Assembly (NCBI GenBank): GCA_020634495.1
Contig: JACKBR010000008.1
Coordinates: forward strand, 62,001-126,000
DNA: 64,000 nucleotides
From: Ardenticatenaceae bacterium
Lineage (GTDB): Bacteria; Chloroflexota; Anaerolineae; Promineifilales; Promineifilaceae
Reading direction: 5' to 3'
Under the pieces are notes generated by a model, which was not told the origin of the DNA, did no database searches, and saw nothing but the letters and a program-made list of their open reading frames with translations. This document shows, one piece after another, positions 56,261 to 64,000 of the stretch (its first letter is position 1; every line of letters starts with the position of its first letter). The translations under genes were made by a program, and so were the position numbers.

Positions 56261-57198
56261 GATCCCGCCAACGAGGCGGCCACTGTGCCCGCGCAAATGG
56301 CTAGCAGCAGCACCAGCAGGTAAATATTGGAGGACAAAAACAGCCCCTTGGCGTTTTGCGCTGTTGGGGTTTGTATGAGTTTTGTGTTGCGCCAGAATAA
56401 ATCGGCCGTTACCCAAATAACCGGAATGATGTAAACCCAACCCAGTGTGGGCAAAACGACAAGCAGCAGGCCACCTAGCCCTGTGGGCAAGGTGTGAGAC
56501 ATTACCCACCAGGCTGCCTGGCGTGGCGTGGTGTTTACTGGCAGCATGGGAACATCAGAGCGGGCGTAATCATCTTTGTAGAGCAGGGCAAGGCTCCAAA
56601 AATGGAAAGGTGTCCAGAGGAAGAGAAGCAGCGATAAAACCAATGCCCCTGGATCGCTCCAGTTGCCGACGGCGGCGCTGCCACTTAAAACGGCCGCACT
56701 GCCCGCTGCCCCACCAATGACGATGTTTAGTAAGGTGCGTGGCTTCAACCAAATTGTGTAAATGCCCACATAGATGATGGCCCCCAGCATTAAAAAGAAG
56801 GTGAGAGCGGAATTAAACGGCAGCACGGCCAGAGATGGCAGCAAAATTAGCCCAATGCCTACAAAGGGTACCCAGCTGGGATGGCTAATTTCTCCGGTGA
56901 CCAACGGCCGTTTCTGAGTGCGCCCCATATTTCCATCTGATTCCCGCTCCCAATATTGGTTTAGGGCAGATGCGCCAGCTGCCGCCATGCCTCCAGTGAC
57001 CCACAGCAGCAGCAAATCACCCAGGCCAGGCCAGCCGCTGGCGGCTAAAAACGCACCACCTGTGGCCGCCATGAGCAGCAAAAAAACAATCCGCAGCTTA
57101 AATAGCACCACGATTGTTTGCAATTTGCTGCGCCAACTGGTTCGCGCAACGGGTGCCGAAGCTGTGGTTGATTTTGTTGTTGTTTCTGTGAGTGACAT
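56257..57198 (-). CDS. ctaB: Protoheme IX farnesyltransferase (heme O synthase)
   Basis: UbiA-superfamily prenyltransferase that converts heme B to heme O for heme-copper oxidases. 313 residues, about nine helices. First Asp-rich motif in NQYWERESDGNMGRTQKRP near residue 80; YKDDYARSDVPMLPV near 210 carries the second. GGAG site 5 bases before the ATG. Implies a cytochrome oxidase elsewhere in the genome, hence aerobic respiration. Confidence 0.95.
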   Translation of the reverse strand: MSLTETTTKSTTASAPVARTSWRSKLQTIVVLFKLRIVFLLLMAATGGAFLAASGWPGLGDLLLLWVTGGMAAAGASALNQYWERESDGNMGRTQKRPLVTGEISHPSWVPFVGIGLILLPSLAVLPFNSALTFFLMLGAIIYVGIYTIWLKPRTLLNIVIGGAAGSAAVLSGSAAVGNWSDPGALVLSLLLFLWTPFHFWSLALLYKDDYARSDVPMLPVNTTPRQAAWWVMSHTLPTGLGGLLLVVLPTLGWVYIIPVIWVTADLFWRNTKLIQTPTAQNAKGLFLSSNIYLLVLLLAICAGTVAASLAGS

Positions 57199-57319
57199 TC
57201 GGTCTCCGAACGGGTTTAGGATTGCTTCCGCTGAAATATTGTAACAACATTCACAAGCGGGTACAAACCTTTTTAGCAGATTTGCCTTTGGCCAAAACGG
57301 CCGTTAAATTTATGCCACG

Positions 57320-57985
57320 ATGAAACGGATTATTCAACAATTACATGAGCCAGCCAGCACTTTGACCCATGTTTTAGGGGGTGCCGCCTCATTGTTGGGG
57401 ACGGGGTGGCTGGTTTGGTTAGCCTGGGGGGCGTGGGACAAAGCCCTATCTTTGCTTATTTATGGCACAAGCATGACAGCCATGTACAGCGCCAGCTCGC
57501 TGCTGCATGGCGTCAAGCCACGCCCTCGCCTACAATTTCAGCTAAACCGGGTGGATCACATGTCCATCTTCTTGCTGATTGCCGGAACGTATACCCCCAT
57601 TGTGCAAACTTATTTTCCCAGTAACTGGCGCTGGCCAGTTTTGCTTATTGTCTGGCTGGGGGCGTTGGCTGGCATGGTTTATAAATTGCTTAGTCGCCGC
57701 ATTCATGGCTTTTTGAATGCCTCCATTTATCTGATTGTGAGTTGGGGTGGGGTGCTGCCGCTTTTTTTAGCCGGAAATGCTTTCCGCTGGCTGCCGCTAG
57801 AGGGGCTGCTGCTACTTTTGTTAGGGGGCCTTATTTATTCGCTGGGGTTTATTGTTTATTATTGGCGCTGGCCCGATCCCTGGCCGGATGTGTTTGGTCA
57901 TCATGAGATATGGCATTTATTTGTGTTGGGGGGCAGTCTGTGCCATTTTTTGTTCATGCTAAAACATGTGGCGCTGGCTGCATAA
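57320..57985 (+). CDS. Hemolysin III/PAQR family membrane protein
   Basis: 221 residues, seven helices. Seen: EPASTLTHVLGGAASLLG at residues 8-25, SASSLLHGVKP, FQLNRVDHMSIFLLIAGTYTPI near 75-95 and FGHHEIWHLFVLGGSLCHF near 190, matching the S-H, D and H-x3-H metal residues of the PAQR/HlyIII family (TrhA in E. coli). Probably linked to membrane lipid homeostasis rather than toxicity. No ribosome site visible before the ATG. Confidence 0.93.
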   Translation: MKRIIQQLHEPASTLTHVLGGAASLLGTGWLVWLAWGAWDKALSLLIYGTSMTAMYSASSLLHGVKPRPRLQFQLNRVDHMSIFLLIAGTYTPIVQTYFPSNWRWPVLLIVWLGALAGMVYKLLSRRIHGFLNASIYLIVSWGGVLPLFLAGNAFRWLPLEGLLLLLLGGLIYSLGFIVYYWRWPDPWPDVFGHHEIWHLFVLGGSLCHFLFMLKHVALAA

Positions 57986-58040
57986 ACTAAAATTCAAAAT
58001 CATGTATTGCAGAAAAAAATCTGAACAGCTACAGAGTGGT

Positions 58041-59948
58041 TTATTCAGTCGAAAGTTGGTTAGGAAGCGGTAGAGACAGCCATTCACTGTTGATAAATTC
58101 CCCGTCGGCCCCAATGCGATACATTGCCAGCCGTACGGCCGTTGGCTGCGTGCCTTCAGGAAATTCGATCTTATACACATCCTGCACAATCTCCCCTTCT
58201 TGCCATTGAGAAATTGGATACCAGCCTTCAACCGGGTGTTGTTGGTCTGCCTGAGACAAAATATCTTGCGGGCCAGTTGGTGGGTCTTGCGCAACCAGGT
58301 GGATAGCCACACTTTGATCGGCTAAATTTGCCTGCTCGGCTTGCCAATATAGCGTGAGAATTAGGGAATCAGGATCATTTTGGCTTATTGTTGGGGCTAA
58401 GACAGAGACGCCATTGCCCAGCGAAACGGCCGTTTCTGCCGGAAATGGATTATCCAACAAAGGGTGCGCGCTTAATTGAATTACCCCTGGGCTGAGGGCT
58501 GCCGGGTACAGGTCTCCATATTCGGACTGCCACCAGGAAAACGGCCGTAAATAAAAAGTATCGCTCAAAACAAGCAGACGGCCGTTCTGGTCTAACGTTT
58601 CTTGCCAATTTGCATTGTGATCCACCAAAACCAGATCAGGAAACGCATCCTGGTAAGCCTGAGCGTAGCTCAACGCCCAAAAATCTCGCCCCCATAAGGC
58701 CAGCAGCGTGGTTGGCTCTGGTTGGGCTTCCAGCCAGCTAACCTGCTCAATCAGCTCCATTGCACCCGGATCGCGGGTAATGGACAAAACGTCTGGCCGA
58801 TTCCAGACAAATAGAAACCCCACTAAAATAATGCCAACGCTATACACCAATGGGGGCCAAAACCGAAGCCGTTCCATTCCAAAAGCAGCCAGCAAGGCCA
58901 GCCCCAACGCCGCCAGGGGAAACATGGGCAAATTCACCGCCAGCAGCGCGTCTGAAAGACGACCCTCCCAAATAACCAAAGAAAGCAGCAAAAATGGCAG
59001 CCAGATAAGAGTCAGAGATATTGCTTCGATGCGATATTTTCGGGCGGTTAGCAATAGGCCGCCCAGACCAATGGTCACCAGAGGGAGCGGCCATTCGGCA
59101 CGGAGCAGAGCCAAAATGCCCTGAGACCGTACCAGCGCCTCATCCAGCGTTTGGGGGATGGCTAAAATACGACCGGTTTTGGTGTCAAAAACCAATCCCC
59201 AAAAGCCAGCCCAACTGCCGGGATCATTAAACGTCCAGGTTGCGCCCATCCAGGCGCGAATGGGCAAATAGAGGTAGACCAGACTGCCTGCAATAAAAAC
59301 GCCCAGCACCAGGGGGAGGCCACGCCATAATGCTTTGTGCTGTTTCAGCACGAGTAAGGCCAGGCCAGGGGCTAAAAAGATCATAGCTCGTTGGTGCAAG
59401 ACGGCCTGGCTGGCTAAAAGTGCCAGCCAAAAAAGCGCCCGGCGACTGCCCGTTCGGCTAAAATTGATGGCGGCTAAAAGCGAGCCAAGCGTTAGGGCCA
59501 GCGTCATGGTGTGAACTTCAGCCAGCGACGCATCTACCCAAACGGAGGTGGCTAAGGCGTAAGTGGTGGAGAAGAGTACGGCCGTTTCCTTCCGCACATC
59601 ATAAGCAAAACAGAGCAGCACCAACAGCCCTACGCTAATCGCCCCCCACAATGCCGAAAATAGCGAACTGCCTGTGGCTGGCGCAATGCCCATCAATTGC
59701 AAAAGCGATACAAAGCCTGAGCCTAAAAATGAATACAGCGGATAACCTGGAAAATGCAATGTTCCCCAGCGCGGTAGGGCGTTTTGAATTTCACCAGTGT
59801 CTGTGCCATAAGGGTGCAATGAACCGTTGGGAATCGTTTGCAGCGTTGTGAGGAACAGCACAAAGGCAAGCAGCATCGCCAACAAGACAGCCAACTGCTG
59901 GCCCTTTTGCCGATGACGATTAGATGAATGATGGGATGCGGCTACCAT
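58041..59948 (-). CDS. DUF2723-type membrane glycosyltransferase
   Basis: 635 residues. About eleven TM helices in residues 20-430, then a soluble beta-rich C-terminal region (about 440-635). The first loop carries the family pattern TDTGEIQNALPRWGTLHFPG followed by YPLYSFLGSGFV, with an acidic pair like that of PMT-type O-mannosyltransferases, and later SVWVDASLAEVHTMTLAL. Would transfer a lipid-linked sugar to an exported protein. C-terminal strands (ILTLYWQAEQAN, VYKIEFPEG) resemble a carbohydrate-binding sandwich. Confidence 0.85.
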   Translation of the reverse strand: MVAASHHSSNRHRQKGQQLAVLLAMLLAFVLFLTTLQTIPNGSLHPYGTDTGEIQNALPRWGTLHFPGYPLYSFLGSGFVSLLQLMGIAPATGSSLFSALWGAISVGLLVLLCFAYDVRKETAVLFSTTYALATSVWVDASLAEVHTMTLALTLGSLLAAINFSRTGSRRALFWLALLASQAVLHQRAMIFLAPGLALLVLKQHKALWRGLPLVLGVFIAGSLVYLYLPIRAWMGATWTFNDPGSWAGFWGLVFDTKTGRILAIPQTLDEALVRSQGILALLRAEWPLPLVTIGLGGLLLTARKYRIEAISLTLIWLPFLLLSLVIWEGRLSDALLAVNLPMFPLAALGLALLAAFGMERLRFWPPLVYSVGIILVGFLFVWNRPDVLSITRDPGAMELIEQVSWLEAQPEPTTLLALWGRDFWALSYAQAYQDAFPDLVLVDHNANWQETLDQNGRLLVLSDTFYLRPFSWWQSEYGDLYPAALSPGVIQLSAHPLLDNPFPAETAVSLGNGVSVLAPTISQNDPDSLILTLYWQAEQANLADQSVAIHLVAQDPPTGPQDILSQADQQHPVEGWYPISQWQEGEIVQDVYKIEFPEGTQPTAVRLAMYRIGADGEFINSEWLSLPLPNQLSTE

Positions 59949-60042
59949 GAATGAAACTCTGCAAATGAGATTTATTGATGAACTTCAATAGTCTGATTAT
60001 TTTATCCAATCAGGCCCGAAATTACACATTTTTAGCTGAAAA

Positions 60043-60225
60043 CAAAAAAACCACCAGCTTGCGGCTGGTGGTTGAATAATTGCTTGGGTAGAGGGCCTGT
60101 TTGTAACGTTTAGCTTGGCATTGGTTTGACCCTTTTGACCGCAAGATTGCTCTTCGTCCAGGGAGCCAACTGACCATCACTTCGGCTGTTATATTCGTTC
60201 GGCCCTCTACATGCTTTAAGATAAC
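60043..60225 (-). ncRNA. Structured RNA of unknown class with its own terminator
   Basis: On the minus strand a perfect 9-bp closing stem TAGAGGGCC (60201-60209) and GGCCCTCTA (60089-60097) encloses about 103 nt with inner pairings (TTGGC/GCCAA; GCAATCTTGC). It is followed 28 bases later by a strong rho-independent terminator (ACCACCAGC/GCTGGTGGT, loop CGCAA, then TTTTTTT, 60043-60070). Size and layout recall 6S RNA but the sequence does not match it. As the DUF2723 gene starts 95 bases downstream on the same strand, a cis-regulatory leader with attenuation is the other possibility. The exact 5' end is a guess. Confidence 0.55.
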
Positions 60226-60268
60226 GGCCGTTCCTTACAGCCTGACTGACGTCAAACTACAAATCTTT

Positions 60269-60333
60269 TTGAGCCATGATCCACTTGACATAGGAAAATA
60301 TTAACTTGACATAGTCTTGAGCCATGCTAAACT
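60269..60333 (+). promoter_or_regulatory. Promoter with nested direct repeats, near-leaderless start
   Basis: TTGACA (60306-60311), 16-base spacer, TAAACT (60328-60333); the ATG is at 60343, so the mRNA would be nearly leaderless, and no ribosome site is seen. Two 10-base direct repeats surround it: TTGAGCCATG at 60269 and 60317, and CTTGACATAG at 60284 and 60305. Could be an operator. Confidence 0.6.
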
Positions 60334-60342
60334 GGCAACAAC

Positions 60343-62661
60343 ATGCACGCGAAATTTCGGCGGGCCGCAAAGCGGGTTCAGCAGCTCCTTTTAGCAGTTA
60401 TTTCTTCAGTCTGGCAGTTTATTGGCAGGCTTGGTTTAGCGTTTCGTAACTTCCTCACCTGGGTCATTTGGAAACCTCTTTTTTATTTGACAATGCCGTT
60501 CTGGCTGCCGCTGCGCTGGTTGCTGTGGGACACCATCGTGGCGGTTGCGCCCCCAACCTGGCGCTTTATGGGCCGTATGGGTTTGGCGCTGCGGCGTTTG
60601 CTCCTTCTGCTGGTATGGCGGCCGTTTCGTTTGCTGGTGATACGGCCGTTGCGCTGGCTTTACCAGCAGGGGTTAAAACCTGCTGCTTTATGGTTGGCGC
60701 GCTCCGTTTGGCTGTTGCTGACACGCCTGTGGCAGCACACCGCCCCCCAACGCGCCATTTACGGCCGTCGCCTGAGTTCCCGTTGGCGAGTGCTAAAATT
60801 TAACTTGCGGCTGGTTTGGCGACGACCCAAACCGCCTGTGGGTGCAATTGTCGTTCCCCGGCGGCCGCGTGAGAATTTGCGGGCAGTGCGCACCTTCCGC
60901 TTGGCAACGGCCGTTGCTGCCCTGGCGCTCATCGTCGTGGTCGGCTTATTGTCCATGCGCGATCCCCAGGCAACCAATACAGCTTCAGCCGACGATCGGC
61001 CGATCGAGGTAACACCCACGATTCTTACGCCAACGCCGGTACCGCCAACGGCCACAGCTATCCCCACCGTTTCTGTCAAGCTCACGCCCTGGGCCACACC
61101 TGACCCGCTGGATGGTGGCGGCGCAGTAATCTTTACCCAACATGTTAATGGAAATAGCGACATTTATATTTTGCCCATTGGCCAGGCAGAGCCTATCCAG
61201 CTAACGAGCCATCCGGCCGAAGACCGGGACCCGGCCTGGGGGCCAGATGGAACTGAAATTGCCTTTGCCTCGCGGCGAGATGGCAACTGGGAGCTGTACG
61301 TCTACAATATTCCTAACCGCAGGCTGCGGCGAGTAACCAATGATTTAGCCTATGATGCCGCCCCGTCTTGGTCGCCAGACGGCCAGTGGTTGGCATACGA
61401 ATCCTATCGTGATGGCAACCTGGATATTTACCTTATCAAAGCAGACGGCAGCGAAGGGCCTTTCCGCCTGACCGATAATCCAGCCCCTGACTTTTCGCCC
61501 GCCTGGGCTCCAGGTGGCCGACATATTGCTTTTACCAGCCTGCGCAGCGGCAATGGCGATATTTTTATACGCTCACTGGATGCCAGCATTAATGCCCAGG
61601 CTGTCAATATTACGCAGTCTCCTGGGCTTCATGAGGACGATGCTGCTTTTTCACCAGACGGCCGTTCCCTGGTTTATGCTGAATATAATGCCGGTTTCCC
61701 CGTGTTGTATGCCCTGGAGTTGGATGCCCAATACGCTCCAGCGGTACCAGCTTCTGGCCTTGGCCAGCAAGGGCGCGCGCCAGCCTGGTCACCAGACCGG
61801 CGGTCTGTGCTTTTTGTCTATGACCAGGGGAATCGCAGTTTCTTATTGTCTGGCAGTGTCGATGCCTGGGGCGTGGTGCCGCAAATGTTTGTGGCTAACG
61901 GCCGTATTGATGATCCTTCATGGACAGCCATGCAGCTGACGCCTGCCATGAGTTCTCGATTGCATAATATTGACCAGCTGCCAGCCAATCAGCCACTTTA
62001 CGTTGAGACAATGGCTGATCCAGAACCAGGCCAACCCGCAGCCGTGCTGTTTCCCATTCCGGTTAATGCGCCCTCACCTTACCTGAGCGATGCGGTGGAC
62101 CAATCTTTTATTGATCTTCGGCAGCGGGTCATTGCTGAAGCTGGCTGGGACTTTTTGGGCCGGCTTGATGGCATGTTTGAGGCCGCAGACACCGGATCGC
62201 CGCCAGGTCAATCTTTCCAATCCTGGAATAAAGCTGGCCGGGCTTTCGATTTTTATTTTCGTGAAGCGCTGGGCTTTGATCCCCAGGTGGAATTAGTGAA
62301 GCTAGACATTAATGGTGAAACATATTGGCGCGTGTTTGTGAAAACGGCCGTTCAAGACGGCAGCCAGGGAGAGCCATTACGTACGCGCACCTGGGACATG
62401 CAGGCGCGCAGTGGTGATGATCCCAGCTATTACGAGCAGGGCGGCAAATGGCGCGAAGCGATTCCCAGCGGTTACTATATTGATTTTACAGCGCTGGCAG
62501 CAGATTATGGCTGGGAGTGGGTGCCAGCCGCCGCGAACTGGCGCACCTATTTTCCAGGCATTCGCTATTGGCATTACGAAAAACGGGATGATCTCACCTG
62601 GGAAGCGGCCATGGGTCAGCTTTATACCGATGAAGAACTGGCTCCTTTGCTGGGACGGTAA
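60343..62661 (+). CDS. Membrane-anchored TolB-like beta-propeller protein
   Basis: 772 residues. Residues 1-180 are several hydrophobic, Arg/Trp-rich stretches (RPLRWLYQQGLKPAALWLAR) of unclear topology, then one clear TM near 187-205, a Thr/Pro linker (TPTPVPPTATAIPT), and from about 265 to 510 five or six PD40/TolB-type blades (DPAWGPDGTEIAFAS, APSWSPDGQWLAYES, SPAWAPGGRHIAFTS, DAAFSPDGRSLVYAE). The C-terminal 210 residues are a separate domain (WDFLGRLDGMFEAAD, GWEWVPAAANWRTYF) found in other such proteins but without known activity. The downstream M23 gene overlaps. Confidence 0.85.
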   Translation: MHAKFRRAAKRVQQLLLAVISSVWQFIGRLGLAFRNFLTWVIWKPLFYLTMPFWLPLRWLLWDTIVAVAPPTWRFMGRMGLALRRLLLLLVWRPFRLLVIRPLRWLYQQGLKPAALWLARSVWLLLTRLWQHTAPQRAIYGRRLSSRWRVLKFNLRLVWRRPKPPVGAIVVPRRPRENLRAVRTFRLATAVAALALIVVVGLLSMRDPQATNTASADDRPIEVTPTILTPTPVPPTATAIPTVSVKLTPWATPDPLDGGGAVIFTQHVNGNSDIYILPIGQAEPIQLTSHPAEDRDPAWGPDGTEIAFASRRDGNWELYVYNIPNRRLRRVTNDLAYDAAPSWSPDGQWLAYESYRDGNLDIYLIKADGSEGPFRLTDNPAPDFSPAWAPGGRHIAFTSLRSGNGDIFIRSLDASINAQAVNITQSPGLHEDDAAFSPDGRSLVYAEYNAGFPVLYALELDAQYAPAVPASGLGQQGRAPAWSPDRRSVLFVYDQGNRSFLLSGSVDAWGVVPQMFVANGRIDDPSWTAMQLTPAMSSRLHNIDQLPANQPLYVETMADPEPGQPAAVLFPIPVNAPSPYLSDAVDQSFIDLRQRVIAEAGWDFLGRLDGMFEAADTGSPPGQSFQSWNKAGRAFDFYFREALGFDPQVELVKLDINGETYWRVFVKTAVQDGSQGEPLRTRTWDMQARSGDDPSYYEQGGKWREAIPSGYYIDFTALAADYGWEWVPAAANWRTYFPGIRYWHYEKRDDLTWEAAMGQLYTDEELAPLLGR

Positions 62662-63823
62662 TAAGGCCGTTGCGTTCCTGGGGCTGAGCCTGCTCTTCTT
62701 GTTGGCTGGCTGCGCCGATAATTTGGTTACCCCAACTCTGGTAGCCCCCCTTAACCTTCCCCCAGCCCAGCAAACCGAAATTGCCGTCACGGCCGAATCT
62801 GGCAGCAGCCGCATCGAACCTGGCGGCCGAACTACCAATGCGGGCCTGGCTCAAAAAGCGCCCACTCCCGCCGGTGTGGGCATCCGCCCCAGCCAGGCAG
62901 AGCAGCTTTGGGTGCCAGACGCCGGGCCGGAACCACCAGAAGGCTGGCGTCCACCACCTTACCAGGTTCCCCTCTCCCTCCATTACGATGACCACTATTG
63001 GCTGGCTCGTCCGCTGCCCTCTGGCAGCCGTAATTATGATTTGGAATGGTATCCTTTTGGCAACGATGTTCAATTGCCTCAGCTCCCTTCGTATCGTGTC
63101 CACCACGGGCTAGATTTTCCCAATGAAACCGGAACCCCCGTTTTGGCAGCGGGTAGCGGCACAGTGGTTCATGCTGGATTGCTGCCCAGTCCGCGGAATG
63201 GCGTGAACTATTACGGCAACACGGTCGTCATCTTGCATGATTGGCAGTGGCAGGGAAAAGATGTGTACACGCTGTACGCCCATACGCTGGAGCTATTTGT
63301 GCAGGAGGGGGATTCTGTTCAGCAGGGGCAGCTTATTGCCGGTGTGGGCAGTTCTGGCGAGGTCAGTGGGCCGCATCTTCACTTTGAGGTCAGGGTGGGC
63401 AGTAATGTTTACAGCAATGCCCGCAACCCAGCGTTGTGGCTGGCTCCTTTTGAAGGTTGGGGAACGCTGGCAGGCCGTTTTGTGGATAAAAACAATGAGA
63501 TGATTTCTGGCGCTTCTTTAACGCTGCTGCCGCTTAATGTGGATACGGCCGTACGCAAACAAAGCACCTATTCTCCCGTCGTCCGCTCTGATGAAGTATG
63601 GCAAGAAAACTTTGTTATTGGCGATCTGCCTGCGGGCCAATACCGGTTGTCGATTGATGCCAATGATGGCGTTCATATTTACGAACGTGAAATTGAAATT
63701 TTCCCCGGGCAAACCAGCTTTGTGATTGTCTCGGCAAACTTTGAATTTGTGCCTCCCCCTACGCCTGTGCCCCCTGAAGCATCAGCCGATGGCGACGCAG
63801 CTGACCCCGAAACCCAGCCCTGA
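62630..63823 (+). CDS. M23 peptidase lipoprotein
   Basis: 397 residues. The ATG at 62630, inside the end of the previous gene, gives MKNW and a hydrophobic core with lipobox LLAGC (Cys near 28); longer in-frame ORF sequence back to 62411 is shadow. M23/LytM domain: YRVHHGLDFPNETGTPVLA with the first metal His and Asp, and GPHLHFEVRV with H-x-H. Residues about 295-375 look like a carboxypeptidase-regulatory-type sandwich (LAGRFVDKNNEMISGASLTL). Likely cuts peptidoglycan or is a LytM-type regulator. Coupled to the TolB-like protein. Confidence 0.87.
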   Translation: MKNWLLCWDGNKAVAFLGLSLLFLLAGCADNLVTPTLVAPLNLPPAQQTEIAVTAESGSSRIEPGGRTTNAGLAQKAPTPAGVGIRPSQAEQLWVPDAGPEPPEGWRPPPYQVPLSLHYDDHYWLARPLPSGSRNYDLEWYPFGNDVQLPQLPSYRVHHGLDFPNETGTPVLAAGSGTVVHAGLLPSPRNGVNYYGNTVVILHDWQWQGKDVYTLYAHTLELFVQEGDSVQQGQLIAGVGSSGEVSGPHLHFEVRVGSNVYSNARNPALWLAPFEGWGTLAGRFVDKNNEMISGASLTLLPLNVDTAVRKQSTYSPVVRSDEVWQENFVIGDLPAGQYRLSIDANDGVHIYEREIEIFPGQTSFVIVSANFEFVPPPTPVPPEASADGDAADPETQP

Positions 63824-63862
63824 TTTTGGCCAAGAAGCAAACCTGATTACGTGGAGCCAGCG

Positions 63863-64000
63863 TCAATGATAGATTTCTTGACCACTGGAACGATTGTCAG
63901 CTTTTAGCACAAATTGAATATGCTGCACGAGCTGGACTGGGGTTAAATCTTTTCCAATGAAACCTTCCGCGCCCAAGGCAATGGCTTTGGCTTCGTTATT
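63863..64000 (-). CDS. Response regulator receiver, C-terminal end (cut by window)
   Basis: Only the last 45 codons are visible on the minus strand. They read as the end of a receiver domain: NEAKAIALGAEGFIGKD (alpha4-beta5 with the conserved Lys) and PVQLVQHIQFVLKA (alpha5), then a short tail. No output domain follows, so it is a single-domain receiver or one at the C-terminus of a hybrid protein. Confidence 0.72.
   Translation of the reverse strand, partial: NNEAKAIALGAEGFIGKDLTPVQLVQHIQFVLKADNRSSGQEIYH

Noticed and set aside
62411..62629. N-terminal extension of the M23 lipoprotein frame
   Set aside because: It would overlap the TolB-like gene by 250 bases and bury the lipoprotein signal; the ATG at 62630 puts the signal at the N-terminus.

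Overview
This 64 kb window is a dense bacterial chromosome segment of roughly mid-50s percent GC with ordinary housekeeping genes on both strands. The gene content points to a Chloroflexota-like, probably aerobic or facultative heterotroph (inference). Supporting signs are secreted proteins with Thr/Pro linkers, TolB-like beta-propeller proteins, a MoxR/DUF58/DUF4129 locus, a DUF2723 membrane glycosyltransferase, acyl-CoA dehydrogenases and CtaB for heme-copper oxidase biogenesis. No 16S gene is present. The most distinctive sequence property is a palindromic octamer, ACGGCCGT (often AACGGCCGTT), found about two to three times per kb in all reading frames, in the manner of cyanobacterial HIP1.

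Layout. 1-10.4 kb: an AidB-like acyl-CoA dehydrogenase cut by the window edge; an AT-richer, octamer-poor patch with two exported proteins and a LuxR-type regulator lacking its phospho-acceptor; then a lipoprotein, an amidase, an SDR, a long-chain-type acyl-CoA dehydrogenase, a TauE/SafE permease and a double universal stress protein. 10.4-17.3 kb: rmlA with a MazG-like pyrophosphohydrolase, a small LRV protein, a MaoC-type hydratase, a pentapeptide-repeat membrane protein, a decayed S9 peptidase pseudogene and a kinase with an N-terminal effector-associated-like domain. 17.3-30.5 kb, all minus strand: peptide-amidase-like enzyme, C45 acyltransferase, GNAT, CTP synthase, roadblock protein, the MoxR-DUF58-DUF4129-DUF4129 operon, and cystathionine beta-synthase. 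30.8-36.3 kb: a papain-like peptidase, then a probable operon of LysM-glycosidase, CBS protein, FprA-type reductase and a duplicated RNase HI. 36.3-46.7 kb: cNMP-binding protein, tRNA-Leu, a striking Ala/Pro repeat membrane protein, a GNAT-cNMP fusion, a GAF-PAS kinase, a CpXC protein, lipB-lipA and an AI-2E family permease. 46.8-64 kb: hybrid kinase, pyruvate kinase, an HTH-AAA ATPase with GDPD and a lipid kinase, lipoprotein and MBL hydrolase, a 6S RNA, glutaredoxin-like protein with ctaB, HlyIII, DUF2723 protein, an unidentified structured RNA, a TolB-like protein, an M23 lipoprotein, and the tail of a response regulator.

How the parts fit. Several groups are functionally coherent: lipB and lipA make lipoyl cofactor; GDPD and the diacylglycerol-kinase-like enzyme handle lipids; the two acyl-CoA dehydrogenases, SDR and MaoC hydratase suit fatty acyl oxidation; the envelope is served by RmlA, LysM, M23 and DUF2723 proteins. 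Intergenic spaces carry several small repeats: a MITE-like element with a 10-bp target duplication, two families of short TIR elements, four roughly 15-bp inverted repeats of unrelated sequence, and 8-bp tandem repeats. No CRISPR array, prophage or complete insertion sequence was seen.
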